Shown here: positions 1 through 6,968 of the stretch, one piece after another | How the letters are laid out: every line of letters starts with the position of its first letter | Position numbering within the stretch: position 1 is the first letter of the stretch | Origin: a virus | IMG/VR virus record: IMGVR_UViG_3300044620_000081 | Coordinates: 1 to 21,003 of that record | DNA length: 21,003 nucleotides | Reading direction: 5' to 3' (one strand) | Program-made: the position numbers and the translations under genes | Notes under the pieces: model-generated | Told to the model about the DNA's origin: nothing | Databases searched by the model: none | What the model saw: only the letters and a program-made list of their open reading frames with translations

Positions 1-334
1 TGATTAGTGTTTCAAAGTCAATAACTTCATCTTCACCATCAACATACTTTTCAGCATCACGGCTTGTTAATGCTCGTTGATATGCTTCTAAGTATTTTTG
101 AAAATATTTGCGACGGATCTTTCGCAATTTAATATTAAGAAAATTCAATACAGCTTCAATTTCTTGTAGCTGATTGAATCTGTGTTCTGTGATTCCGGGT
201 AATGCGGCAATGTTCTTTTCAACATTACCGTATACCTTTACATCTTTTTTTGCCTCAAGTAATTCAGCATCGTAGTGTGTAATGAAATCTGGTATCACAG
301 TCAAATCATTTGAGATTCGTGTATACCAGTTCAT
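1..334 (-). CDS. Possible UvsY-like recombination mediator (partial, C-terminus outside window)
   Basis: The gene starts at the ATG on 334-332 and runs off the window edge, leaving 111 visible residues that begin MNWYTRIS. The central part is strongly charged and likely helical, with a basic stretch (KLRKIRRKYFQKYLE) followed by RALTSRDAEKYVDGE. The visible part has no Cys and no membrane segment. It starts three bases after the stop of the small acidic gene at 338-586 and is in the same transcript as uvsX. In T4-like phages UvsY loads UvsX onto gp32-coated single-stranded DNA, and a basic helical protein beside uvsX fits that role. The assignment rests on position and general character; I cannot align it with T4 UvsY by eye. 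Another replication-associated protein is possible. Confidence 0.45.
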   Translation of the reverse strand, partial: MNWYTRISNDLTVIPDFITHYDAELLEAKKDVKVYGNVEKNIAALPGITEHRFNQLQEIEAVLNFLNIKLRKIRRKYFQKYLEAYQRALTSRDAEKYVDGEDEVIDFETLI

Positions 335-337
335 TTA

Positions 338-586
338 TCACCACTCGTCATCATCAGATTCAGCATCATTTTCATATTCTTCATATTCTTCTTCAACTTG
401 ATCTGTATACTCTTTTAAAGCAACGATTACTTCTTTGTCACCTCTGAACGCCTCTTTGATATCAGTTGCTTCATAGTCATTGTCAATTAGTAAATTGACT
501 AATGTGTCTGCCGCATCACTTCTATCATTCAAGTCAATATGGGAACTTAATGCTTCCCATACTTCAGCTACGAAATCTAAACTCAT
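338..586 (-). CDS. Small acidic conserved phage protein next to uvsX, unknown function
   Basis: An 82-residue protein whose start overlaps the uvsX stop by four bases (ATGA at 586-583), with a strong ribosome site (GAGGAGG near 594-602) inside the end of uvsX. The N-terminal two thirds look folded and helical (MSLDFVAEVWEALSSHIDL, then DAADTLVNLLIDNDYEA). The last 20 residues are almost all Asp, Glu and Tyr, ending DDDEW. The acidic tail recalls DNA mimics or the acidic tails of single-stranded DNA binding proteins, but this is only an impression. Translational coupling to uvsX suggests a part in recombination or replication. I recognise the general type from T4-like phages but know of no assigned function. 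Confidence 0.85.
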   Translation of the reverse strand: MSLDFVAEVWEALSSHIDLNDRSDAADTLVNLLIDNDYEATDIKEAFRGDKEVIVALKEYTDQVEEEYEEYENDAESDDDEW

Positions 587-1653
587 ACTGTATCCTCCTC
601 CTCAGTGTTAGATACAGTACTTAGCATAGGTTTAGATTTTTCAGCGTATTCAGCCATAACTTTGTCAAGACAACCGTCAACGTTTGCTTCCCATGCTTTA
701 CGGAACTTCTTAATGATTTCACCATCAAGTGTTGTGTAGACTAGGCTGTTGCCTTCTTTCTTAACAAGTTCAGCTTTCTCAATCATGTCAAGCATACCTG
801 AGTATGGACTCATACCTGTTTCATAAGGAATCTTAACTTGAACACTTTCGAATGGCTTAGCATAACGAGTCTTCATGATTTTGCAGGCAGCACGAATACC
901 ACGAACATCACTAATCTTATTGCCGTCTTCGTCTTCTTTCAGTTTCAGTTTCTTCATAGCAACTAGAATACTAGATGCATACACGAAACCTTGACCGCCT
1001 GATACTTTGTCGTCAGGATCGAACATATCTTGTGAAGCATAAGTGTGATTAGTTGCAACCATGCCGATGCCTAAACTACCAAACATGTTAACGCAGTTAC
1101 GAACAAGTGCGGCAAGTGCTTTAGGCTTACGACCCATGTCACCCTTCATGTCACCTGCTTCAAACTGATTAACGTCAGTAGGTGTCAACAACATACCCAA
1201 TGAGTCAACTACGAACAAGACCTTAGGACGATCTTCTTCTGGTAGTGCTTTATATTCTTTCACGAACTCACTGATTGTTTTAGCAACGTCATCAATCATT
1301 GCCATATTAAGCTTCAACAACTTGCTGTCATCAGTACTTACACCCAATGCATGTAGCCATGCTTCGTCAAGTGCGTTCTCTGAGTCAATCAATACAACAA
1401 AGATACCTTGCTCTTGTGCGTGACGAACCAAGTTACCTGAACAGATGAAACTCTTACCAGAGCCTGATTCACCCGCGAATACAGTTACTTTACCTAGTGG
1501 TACACCCTTATTAAAATCACCACTGATAAGATAGTTCAATGCATAGTTGCCTGTACTGATCCAGTCAGTGGGATCGTTGAATCCAATTGAAAGTCCTTCG
1601 ATAGACTTTGTGATACTTTTTCTAAATTTACTTACGTCAAATGGTTTAGCCAA
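583..1653 (-). CDS. uvsX: UvsX, RecA-like recombinase
   Basis: A 356-residue RecA/Rad51-family recombinase, close in size to T4 UvsX. It forms ATP-dependent filaments on single-stranded DNA for strand exchange and recombination-dependent replication. The Walker A motif GESGSGKS is at residues 61-68 and the Walker B strand VLFVVD at 145-150. TNHTYAS at 201-207 corresponds to the sensor region, and the following DKVSGGQG (about 215-222) fits the DNA-binding loop L2. The C-terminus is acidic (NTEEEDTV). The start is TTG at 1653-1651, preceded at six bases by AGGAG; no better ATG exists because the next Met is well inside the ATPase core. A sigma-70 promoter lies 38 bp upstream inside the preceding gene, so uvsX can be expressed separately from the upstream genes. 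Confidence 0.95.
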   Translation of the reverse strand: MAKPFDVSKFRKSITKSIEGLSIGFNDPTDWISTGNYALNYLISGDFNKGVPLGKVTVFAGESGSGKSFICSGNLVRHAQEQGIFVVLIDSENALDEAWLHALGVSTDDSKLLKLNMAMIDDVAKTISEFVKEYKALPEEDRPKVLFVVDSLGMLLTPTDVNQFEAGDMKGDMGRKPKALAALVRNCVNMFGSLGIGMVATNHTYASQDMFDPDDKVSGGQGFVYASSILVAMKKLKLKEDEDGNKISDVRGIRAACKIMKTRYAKPFESVQVKIPYETGMSPYSGMLDMIEKAELVKKEGNSLVYTTLDGEIIKKFRKAWEANVDGCLDKVMAEYAEKSKPMLSTVSNTEEEDTV

Positions 1654-1665
1654 GATGTTCTCCTA

Positions 1666-1902
1666 TTATTTTTGTGCTACGTTTAAGTACATTCTATCAG
1701 AGAACGAAATTTTGTCAAGAAACTCTGGACAATCATCCGCGATACGTTCTAATTCATAATCGCTAGGATAGTGTCGTAGTACTCCTCTAGCTCTGTCTCT
1801 GACTAATGCAGGTACCCTAGGTGTCTTACCCGGGTCGCATAGTTCTTCCAACAATTTTTTACCTTGCTTTAGGGCGCGGTAACGTTCGTCTGGTAGTGTC
1901 AT
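1666..1902 (-). CDS. BPSL0761-like small protein
   Basis: A 78-residue, Arg-rich soluble protein beginning MTLPDERYRALKQGKKLL, with a middle block PRVPALVRDRARGVLRHYPSDYE. This MTLPDERxRA start and the RARxxLRHYPS block match my memory of small bacterial proteins annotated as the BPSL0761 family, which have no established role. Those proteins are mostly chromosomal in Proteobacteria, so this copy may have come from a host. It has a good ribosome site (TAGGAG, seven bases before the ATG) and sits between gp32 and uvsX. Its 3' part contains the uvsX promoter. Because of the position I suspect a link with DNA metabolism; nothing in the sequence shows a catalytic site. Confidence 0.85.
   Translation of the reverse strand: MTLPDERYRALKQGKKLLEELCDPGKTPRVPALVRDRARGVLRHYPSDYELERIADDCPEFLDKISFSDRMYLNVAQK
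1691..1718 (-). promoter_or_regulatory. Sigma-70-type promoter of uvsX
   Basis: TTGACA (1718-1713) is followed after 16 bp by TAGAAT (1696-1691), with TGA directly before the -10 (extended -10 form). It lies inside the 3' end of the BPSL0761-like gene and faces uvsX, which starts 38 bp further on with its own ribosome site. The motif match is seen; activity is inferred. Confidence 0.6.
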
Positions 1903-1918
1903 ATTATTCTCCTAAACA

Positions 1919-1942
1919 TTAAAGGGGCCGAAGCCCCTTTAA
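1919..1942 (-). terminator. GC-rich hairpin with C(UUCG)G tetraloop after gp32
   Basis: On the minus strand GGGGC-UUCG-GCCCC forms the core of a 10-bp stem extended by A/T pairs. It begins immediately after the gp32 TAA codon. UUCG closed by C-G is an exceptionally stable loop. The following T-tract is weak (TTTAATGTTT), so partial termination or protection of the gp32 mRNA 3' end are both possible. Confidence 0.65.
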
Positions 1943-2953
1943 TTACTTCGCTTGTCTAGCACGAATCATCGCTAGGATGTCTTGTGCTTTATCGCTTGAT
2001 GGAGTCGCTGTAGGCATTGTTACAGGCGAACTAGCTGTTGCTGGTTCATCATCCCAAGGTGCAGTCTCTGTAGTTGCAGGTGCGCTAGTTTCAGTAGTCG
2101 CTTTTGGTTGAACTGCTTGTGCAGGAGCTGATTGAGTTTGAGTACCAGTAGGTGCATCAACACCCCATGGTCTGTAGTATGCGCCCCAACGCTCAGTGTC
2201 GTAAGGCTGACCATCAACTGATGCATCAAACATTTCTTTGATGATACGCAATTCTGCTTCACCAGGACGCTTTGGCAAGAAGTCAGCAAGGTTATACAAA
2301 CCATGTGATTCAATTGCTGTTTGCTCTGCTTCTGTCAATGGAGACTCTTTACGTGCCCAAGTACTAGTTGAGTAGTCAGCATAACCACCTTTGCTTGTTT
2401 TCTTGATGTTCAAATCAAGACCACGTTGGTAGTCAGTTGGCAATTCATCCAACTCAGGATCCATCAAACTAGCTTTGATGATAGTAAAGATTTGTGGACT
2501 GATGATGAATCTACGAATAGGATTCGCAGGTGTAGTGTCATCGCCGATTGGGTTTTGACGAACAAAACCTTGGAACAAGTAACTACGCTTCTTCCAATAC
2601 TTATTTGCCAACTCTTTAAGAGTTTCATCTTTGTACCAAGGGCGAACCTCAGTCAAGATTGGGCACTGTGCTTTTGGATCATACATTTCTACACAAGGTA
2701 CTTGAACCTCAACACGCTTTGCGTTAGGGTCACCTTTGATACCGTTGAATGGAAGCTTGATGATTTGACGTTCAACCCAGAAGTAAGGGTTCTTACTATC
2801 TGCGTCTGGCAATAGACGTAGTGAGGCTGTAGTGCCTTCGTCCATGTTCCAGTGAGGGTAGATTGAATTGTCTGATTGTTTCGGTGTGTTGTTACCGTTT
2901 GACTTGTTTTCTTGTGCCGCGATACGAGCACGAATTTCTGCTAATGATGCCAT
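1943..2953 (-). CDS. 32: gp32-type single-stranded DNA binding protein
   Basis: A 336-residue protein starting MASLAEIRARIAAQE, which coats single-stranded DNA during replication and recombination and works with UvsX. The reading frame opens at 3001, but the ATG at 2953-2951 is preferred: AAGGA lies about nine bases upstream and the N-terminal helix is the usual gp32 start. The core (residues about 30-240) is rich in aromatic and basic residues, as expected for an OB fold. Only two Cys are seen (87 and 97, CVEMYDPKAQC), so the T4 His-Cys3 zinc site is not complete. Residues about 260-325 are a Thr/Ala/Pro-rich linker with an acidic WDDEP patch, and the protein ends DILAMIRARQAK. It has its own early promoter and a late box, and a UUCG hairpin directly after the stop codon. 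Confidence 0.9.
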   Translation of the reverse strand: MASLAEIRARIAAQENKSNGNNTPKQSDNSIYPHWNMDEGTTASLRLLPDADSKNPYFWVERQIIKLPFNGIKGDPNAKRVEVQVPCVEMYDPKAQCPILTEVRPWYKDETLKELANKYWKKRSYLFQGFVRQNPIGDDTTPANPIRRFIISPQIFTIIKASLMDPELDELPTDYQRGLDLNIKKTSKGGYADYSTSTWARKESPLTEAEQTAIESHGLYNLADFLPKRPGEAELRIIKEMFDASVDGQPYDTERWGAYYRPWGVDAPTGTQTQSAPAQAVQPKATTETSAPATTETAPWDDEPATASSPVTMPTATPSSDKAQDILAMIRARQAK

Positions 2954-2996
2954 GATATTTTTCCTTATAAAATTGAGATGGTCTCTTTTAATATTC

Positions 2997-3015
2997 GACA
3001 CTACCTATTAGTGTC
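2997..3015 (-). promoter_or_regulatory. Hairpin in the gp32 mRNA leader
   Basis: A 7-bp stem (GACACTA/TAGTGTC) with a five-base loop lies between the predicted early start site and the gp32 ribosome site. T4 gp32 represses its own translation through a structured mRNA leader. Whether this hairpin has a similar role is inference. Confidence 0.4.
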
Positions 3016-3028
3016 TAACACAAGTGTA

Positions 3029-3057
3029 AGTATAGCAAATGCTTTCACTCATGTCAA
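3029..3057 (-). promoter_or_regulatory. Sigma-70 promoter of gp32
   Basis: TTGACA (3057-3052), 17-bp spacer, TATACT (3034-3029). Eleven of twelve hexamer bases match consensus and spacing is optimal. The predicted start, about 3022, gives a leader of about 70 bases before the gp32 ATG at 2953. Confidence 0.75.
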
Positions 3058-3060
3058 TAG

Positions 3061-3068
3061 TATTTATG
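3061..3068 (-). promoter_or_regulatory. Late-type box upstream of gp32
   Basis: CATAAATA followed by C matches the T4 late consensus TATAAATA at seven of eight positions, and the NATAAATAC form found before other genes in the window. It lies just upstream of the sigma-70 promoter, giving gp32 a possible second, late start. Confidence 0.4.
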
Positions 3069-3079
3069 CCTAATGTGGT

Positions 3080-3107
3080 AAACCTCACCTTTTAAGTGAG
3101 GTTTTTA
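3080..3107. terminator. Terminator-like hairpin between the 644-residue gene and gp32
   Basis: A 9-bp inverted repeat (AAACCTCAC/GTGAGGTTT) with a seven-base loop follows the stop of the 644-residue gene. The T-run is better on the plus strand (five T) than on the minus strand (three T), so it is probably a weak terminator or mRNA-end structure for the minus-strand transcript. Confidence 0.5.
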
Positions 3108-3122
3108 AGAGTTCATTTACCC

Positions 3123-5057
3123 TTATCTGTTAATGATTCTTAGCATAGCAGCCAGATCATCATGACCTTCTTTGACTTTTTCTTTTTCTTTTTGTCTTTG
3201 GTCTAGTTCTTTACCGTATGCTTGTACTTTCTTACGGAAATCCTTTTCCTGTTCAGGAGTAGTTTCTCCTTTGGAAGTTGATTTACGAGCATCGTACTCA
3301 CCAGTATCTACTTCAGTAACAACAGCTTGGTCATCAGTGTTGATAAAGTTTTCACCAACTAGATCGCCAATCTTTGCAGGACCACCAGTTGGACCCCATT
3401 GCCCTGCACGTTTCTGGTCAGCATCTAATTCCTCGTCAACCTTCTCAACATCACTGTGAGCCATACTTGGCTTACCGTTTTCAGGGTTGCGAACGCCGGC
3501 TCTCTTTTTCAAGTCTTTCAACAAGTCTTCGTCACTACCGTGACCTAATTTGTTTAATGCTTTTTGACCAACATCTTTAATCTTGTCAATGATACCTTCA
3601 TCAACAGGGGAATCGGCTAAGCCACGCTCAACCTGTTTGATCCAACCGCTAACATCACTTGAACCAATTTCGTCAACATCACCTACAAAGTCAGCTACAT
3701 CACCGATTGCGTTAGAGACTTTCTCTGGACCGTACTTTGATAATAAGTCTAGACGTTGCATTAAGATTCTACGTAGAATGGCACTAGCAACAGGACTATC
3801 AATATCGTCACCACCGTCTAATCTTCCTTCAGGAATACCTTGTGGGTTTAATGCAGTCTGACCACCGTCACCTTCTTCGGCTAATCCAAATGCTTTTAGA
3901 TTGCCGGCTTCTGTTTTTTCATTGTGAGCTAGTGTTTCTGCGCCGGCAGCTTCGTTGATATCATCATCTACATCTTCTGCTCCGCCTTCACCTGCATCAC
4001 CTGCAGTATCACCGTCGGTTTCTTCACTAGCTTCGCCACCATCGCCACCTTCAAGTAAGCTATCAGCCCACTCAGCTAGTTCTGTAACTTCAGTCATTTC
4101 ACTAATGTTCTTAGAAAGTTTAGCTAAGATTGGCATTGCAGATTCAATGCGAGGATCAACTGTTTCTTGCACAAACAATTCGTTAACAGCAGTCGTATCA
4201 CTATCGTCTTCCATCAATGATGGAGTCCATGATTCAAAGTATGCTTCGTATCCACGCTTACCAGACATACGTGATAATGTTTCACGCAATGAATTATAAT
4301 GGTTTACACCTTCATTAATTAGTTTTTGACTAGATTCATTGAACTGACCATTACGTGTAGCACGAACAAAGCCTGCCATCTTTGAATATTCTTCAACTAA
4401 GCCTTTGATGTGTTGACCACGATCATCATAAGGTGTACCGCCTTCAGCAATGTGACGAGCATAAACACGTGCAATGCCAGGCTTTGTGGTGTTCAATAAG
4501 AAACGCTCACCATTTGCATTCTCTACGAAAATACGATTGATGTTACGGTAGCGTTGTTCACCTTCTTCAATCTTGCGTGAGTGTTCGATAACGATTTTAA
4601 CTGAAGGTACAGCATCGCTATAACTAGCACTTTTACCCATTGGGTAATAACCCTCTGATACTCTTTCTTTCTTGTCCATATGTTCCCTTTGTGCCATGTC
4701 GGCTTCTAAATGATTCTCGTTGCGTAATTCAAAACTTAATTGTCTACGTTGTGCCCAGTTCTTAAGATGACTGATTAGTGCTGTCCAACTGTCAGAATAA
4801 GGTGTTCCTGATGTGTTGTCGCTTGGGCTACTAGATACACTATCACCGTAGTAAATCTTTAACTTTTTAGATCCGTCAATAGAAATCCAAACTTTACCGT
4901 AATTTTCGCCATCTTTGATAAAATCAAATCTTATGACTGCGGCTTCTTCAGGAACAGGTGTGATTTTACCTGTAGCATCCATTGGTTTTGGATTGTAACC
5001 TTTATTGTCTAAAAGATCGTATAATTTTCGTTGTAAAGCTTCTGAATTGATTGACAT
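3123..5057 (-). CDS. Large acidic phage protein downstream of the terminase, unknown function
   Basis: A 644-residue soluble protein with no membrane segment or known catalytic motif. An N-terminal folded part (about 1-115, MSINSEALQRKLYDLLDNKG) is followed by a second block (about 150-290) with IVIEHSRKIEEGEQRYRNI and GIARVYARHIAEGG. Residues about 335-400 are a low-complexity Glu/Asp/Gly/Ala stretch (SLLEGGDGGEASEE). A helical block follows (PVASAILRRILMQRLDLLSK to SDVSGWIKQVERGL), and the charged tail ends LAAMLRIINR. The blocks recall conserved proteins of marine T4-like phages that are usually unannotated or called structural. The late-type box five bases upstream of the ATG and the position after gp17 support a late, virion-related role, which is inference. 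There is no clear ribosome site. Confidence 0.85.
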   Translation of the reverse strand: MSINSEALQRKLYDLLDNKGYNPKPMDATGKITPVPEEAAVIRFDFIKDGENYGKVWISIDGSKKLKIYYGDSVSSSPSDNTSGTPYSDSWTALISHLKNWAQRRQLSFELRNENHLEADMAQREHMDKKERVSEGYYPMGKSASYSDAVPSVKIVIEHSRKIEEGEQRYRNINRIFVENANGERFLLNTTKPGIARVYARHIAEGGTPYDDRGQHIKGLVEEYSKMAGFVRATRNGQFNESSQKLINEGVNHYNSLRETLSRMSGKRGYEAYFESWTPSLMEDDSDTTAVNELFVQETVDPRIESAMPILAKLSKNISEMTEVTELAEWADSLLEGGDGGEASEETDGDTAGDAGEGGAEDVDDDINEAAGAETLAHNEKTEAGNLKAFGLAEEGDGGQTALNPQGIPEGRLDGGDDIDSPVASAILRRILMQRLDLLSKYGPEKVSNAIGDVADFVGDVDEIGSSDVSGWIKQVERGLADSPVDEGIIDKIKDVGQKALNKLGHGSDEDLLKDLKKRAGVRNPENGKPSMAHSDVEKVDEELDADQKRAGQWGPTGGPAKIGDLVGENFINTDDQAVVTEVDTGEYDARKSTSKGETTPEQEKDFRKKVQAYGKELDQRQKEKEKVKEGHDDLAAMLRIINR

Positions 5058-5062
5058 AGATG

Positions 5063-5070
5063 TATTTATC
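5063..5070 (-). promoter_or_regulatory. Late-type box abutting the 644-residue gene
   Basis: GATAAATA followed by C, with only five bases between the box and the ATG. In T4 the box spans about -13 to -6, so transcription would start at or next to the start codon. No ribosome site is seen. Confidence 0.55.
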
Positions 5071-5078
5071 TTTGTATG

Positions 5079-6638
5079 TTAATTCAATACAGCAAAGAAG
5101 GGCAACGGGGCAATGTATTCCTCATGGTCTCGCATATGATTCTCAAGGTTATAGTGATAATCACTCAGAACCTGCAAAATACGTACAATCAATAAGCTAG
5201 CCATGACCAAATCGTCAGTATCGCCTATTTTTGCCGCATAACTTCCCCCGGATGCTACAAATGCTTTTAATTCTGAAATTAATCCAAAGCTATGAATAGT
5301 CATCTTTTTGCTCTCTACTAGTGTTTTAAACTTAGCACAGGCTGCGAGTTTGCTCTTGTTAGTAGTGTTGAATCCCCTACGATTCTTCCCGGCTTCGCTC
5401 AAAAAGATACCAGGAATATTACTCTCACCGTATTCATTTAACGAAACAATAGCTGCCTCACCGATACTGTTATTTTCTATTGAATAGTACAAACTGTTTG
5501 GTTCGTTCGTGCATTCAACAATGTATTTGTTAATTTGTGCAATCAATTTAATCTGTGTAGGAATATCTGTCTTGTTGTGCTTCCACTCACCTACTTGTGT
5601 AGTTGTATTTGCTTCAAAGATTTGAATAGCGGCTGGGTCACCACCTGTACCTAAGCTTGGGTCTAGTGCAACTGCATATATGTTCCCCTTCTCGGGCTTC
5701 TTATACCAACGAACTTGCCCCATCCTAGTTGCAGGCTCTTTACCTTCTAACATGATTAGTGTGTTTGGATTGATAAGTGTTTCATCAGCAATAATGAACT
5801 CACAACCAATCTCTCGATTGAAACGATCCTCACCAAGTTGAGCCTTCATTTCGTCAGCCCACTTTTGATCTCGTCCAGGTTGTTCGGTCCAATAAGCACG
5901 ATAGGATCTGAAACCGTTAACACCTATCTCTGTCTTGTTACCATACTCATCTTCTGTCTTGTTAGCACCCTTCCAGATCAAAGCAAACTGGTCTTCGTCA
6001 CTGTTTGGAGTACTTGTGATAATTGCTTTACCACCAGTTGACAATGTAGGCGTAATAGCAGTCCAGAATTCTGTCGCAATAGAAGGTCGCACGAACGCAA
6101 ACTCATCAAGATACAATAGTGAAATAGACATACCTCGACCTGTGTTTTCAGTAGTTGTAGCTGAAACAATACGTGAGCCGTTCTCAAAGTCTAATGAGCC
6201 TTTGTTGTATGTAGTAACACCGGCTTTAATGTGATCGGGACATGCTTCATATGCGTAACGAATACGTTGCATAATTTCCTGAGCACCTGTATACTTGTGA
6301 GCCGCAATAAGAATTGTACTATCGGGAACAAACATAGCATACCATAAGAGGTAGCCTGCAGCCGATGTTGACTTACCTGACTGACGAGGCATTAATGATA
6401 TAGAAAAACGATATCTATGATATGTATCAATTAATCGTTCTTGGTATTCCCATGGGTGATACAACATGCTACCGCGTGTTGGGTGCTGTATGTAAAAGAA
6501 ATTATCCATAAAGTACAGATAACCAGTATTAGGATCACAGCACTTGATAAATTCTTGCAGATCCTTATCAGTTTTAAATTGCGTCTTTTTATACGGATCT
6601 TTAACTAATGAAGGTGCGTTGTTGGTAGGTTTACTCAT
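5079..6638 (-). CDS. 17: Terminase large subunit (gp17-type packaging ATPase and nuclease)
   Basis: A 519-residue two-domain packaging motor that cuts concatemeric DNA and pumps it into the prohead. The ATPase domain has Walker A MPRQSGKST at 83-91, Walker B LLYLDEF at 174-180 with catalytic Glu179, and the coupling motif TSTPN at 208-212. The RNase H-fold nuclease has Asp326 (ALDPSLGTGGD), Glu388 (SIENNS) and Asp475-Asp476 (GDTDDLVMA), the usual acidic cluster. Length is slightly below T4 gp17 (610 residues). There is no Shine-Dalgarno sequence upstream; instead a late-type box (GCTAAATA) ends five bases before the ATG, and a second box lies 22 bp further up. The 91-residue gene upstream may be functionally linked. 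Confidence 0.96.
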   Translation of the reverse strand: MSKPTNNAPSLVKDPYKKTQFKTDKDLQEFIKCCDPNTGYLYFMDNFFYIQHPTRGSMLYHPWEYQERLIDTYHRYRFSISLMPRQSGKSTSAAGYLLWYAMFVPDSTILIAAHKYTGAQEIMQRIRYAYEACPDHIKAGVTTYNKGSLDFENGSRIVSATTTENTGRGMSISLLYLDEFAFVRPSIATEFWTAITPTLSTGGKAIITSTPNSDEDQFALIWKGANKTEDEYGNKTEIGVNGFRSYRAYWTEQPGRDQKWADEMKAQLGEDRFNREIGCEFIIADETLINPNTLIMLEGKEPATRMGQVRWYKKPEKGNIYAVALDPSLGTGGDPAAIQIFEANTTTQVGEWKHNKTDIPTQIKLIAQINKYIVECTNEPNSLYYSIENNSIGEAAIVSLNEYGESNIPGIFLSEAGKNRRGFNTTNKSKLAACAKFKTLVESKKMTIHSFGLISELKAFVASGGSYAAKIGDTDDLVMASLLIVRILQVLSDYHYNLENHMRDHEEYIAPLPFFAVLN

Positions 6639-6643
6639 ACAGT

Positions 6644-6651
6644 TATTTAGC
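6644..6651 (-). promoter_or_regulatory. Late-type box abutting the terminase gene
   Basis: GCTAAATA, with five bases to the terminase ATG, the same spacing as before the 644-residue gene. It matches the late consensus less well (six of eight positions). Confidence 0.4.
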
Positions 6652-6664
6652 AGTTAGAGTACTA

Positions 6665-6940
6665 CTATTTAGAAAATGGGTCTTCGCCGGTAAGATGCGG
6701 CTTAGCAAACATAACTTTGAACCACTCTTTATCACCCGGCTTAATATTGTTCTCACGCATGTACTGAGATTTCTTTGCCGCTAGCTCATGATTGGGAGTC
6801 ACTGAAGTTTCTCCTGTAATCTTACCTGACCCGCTTAAACGTTTCAATTCGTCAAGCGACATATCCTTCTCAGGGACTGTTACATCCTTGAGTTTAGAAT
6901 ATGCCGATTGAAGTTTACTTTGTTTAAATGGATCGAACAT
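6665..6940 (-). CDS. Small phage protein preceding the terminase, unknown function
   Basis: A 91-residue, charged, soluble protein beginning MFDPFKQSKLQSAYSKLKD. The C-terminal third, NIKPGDKEWFKVMFAKPHLT, is the most conserved-looking part; I recall PGxxxWFxxxF-type short modules in unannotated phage proteins. It lies directly upstream of gp17, where T4 has gp16 (small terminase), and could be a positional counterpart. However, it is much shorter than T4 gp16 (about 164 residues), and I see no clear DNA-binding helix or long coiled coil. The late box for the terminase overlaps its stop codon. Confidence 0.8.
   Translation of the reverse strand: MFDPFKQSKLQSAYSKLKDVTVPEKDMSLDELKRLSGSGKITGETSVTPNHELAAKKSQYMRENNIKPGDKEWFKVMFAKPHLTGEDPFSK
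6666..6673 (-). promoter_or_regulatory. Second late-type box upstream of the terminase
   Basis: TCTAAATA followed by G overlaps the stop codon of the 91-residue gene and would start transcription about 22 bases upstream of the terminase ATG. Weaker match than the GATAAATAC boxes. Confidence 0.35.
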
Positions 6941-6968
6941 TATACAATTGTACCAGTGTTAAATTTAA

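Noticed and set aside
2954-3001. A 16-residue N-terminal extension of gp32
   Set aside because: The internal ATG has a ribosome site and gives the usual gp32 start; the extension overlaps leader structure.
3955-4299. A Ser/Pro-rich plus-strand open frame opposite the 644-residue gene
   Set aside because: The Ser/Pro bias is the reverse complement of the Asp/Glu/Gly/Ala-rich linker on the real strand.
6665-6940. Firm naming of the gene as small terminase gp16
   Set aside because: Only position supports it; the protein is too short and shows no clear DNA-binding motif.
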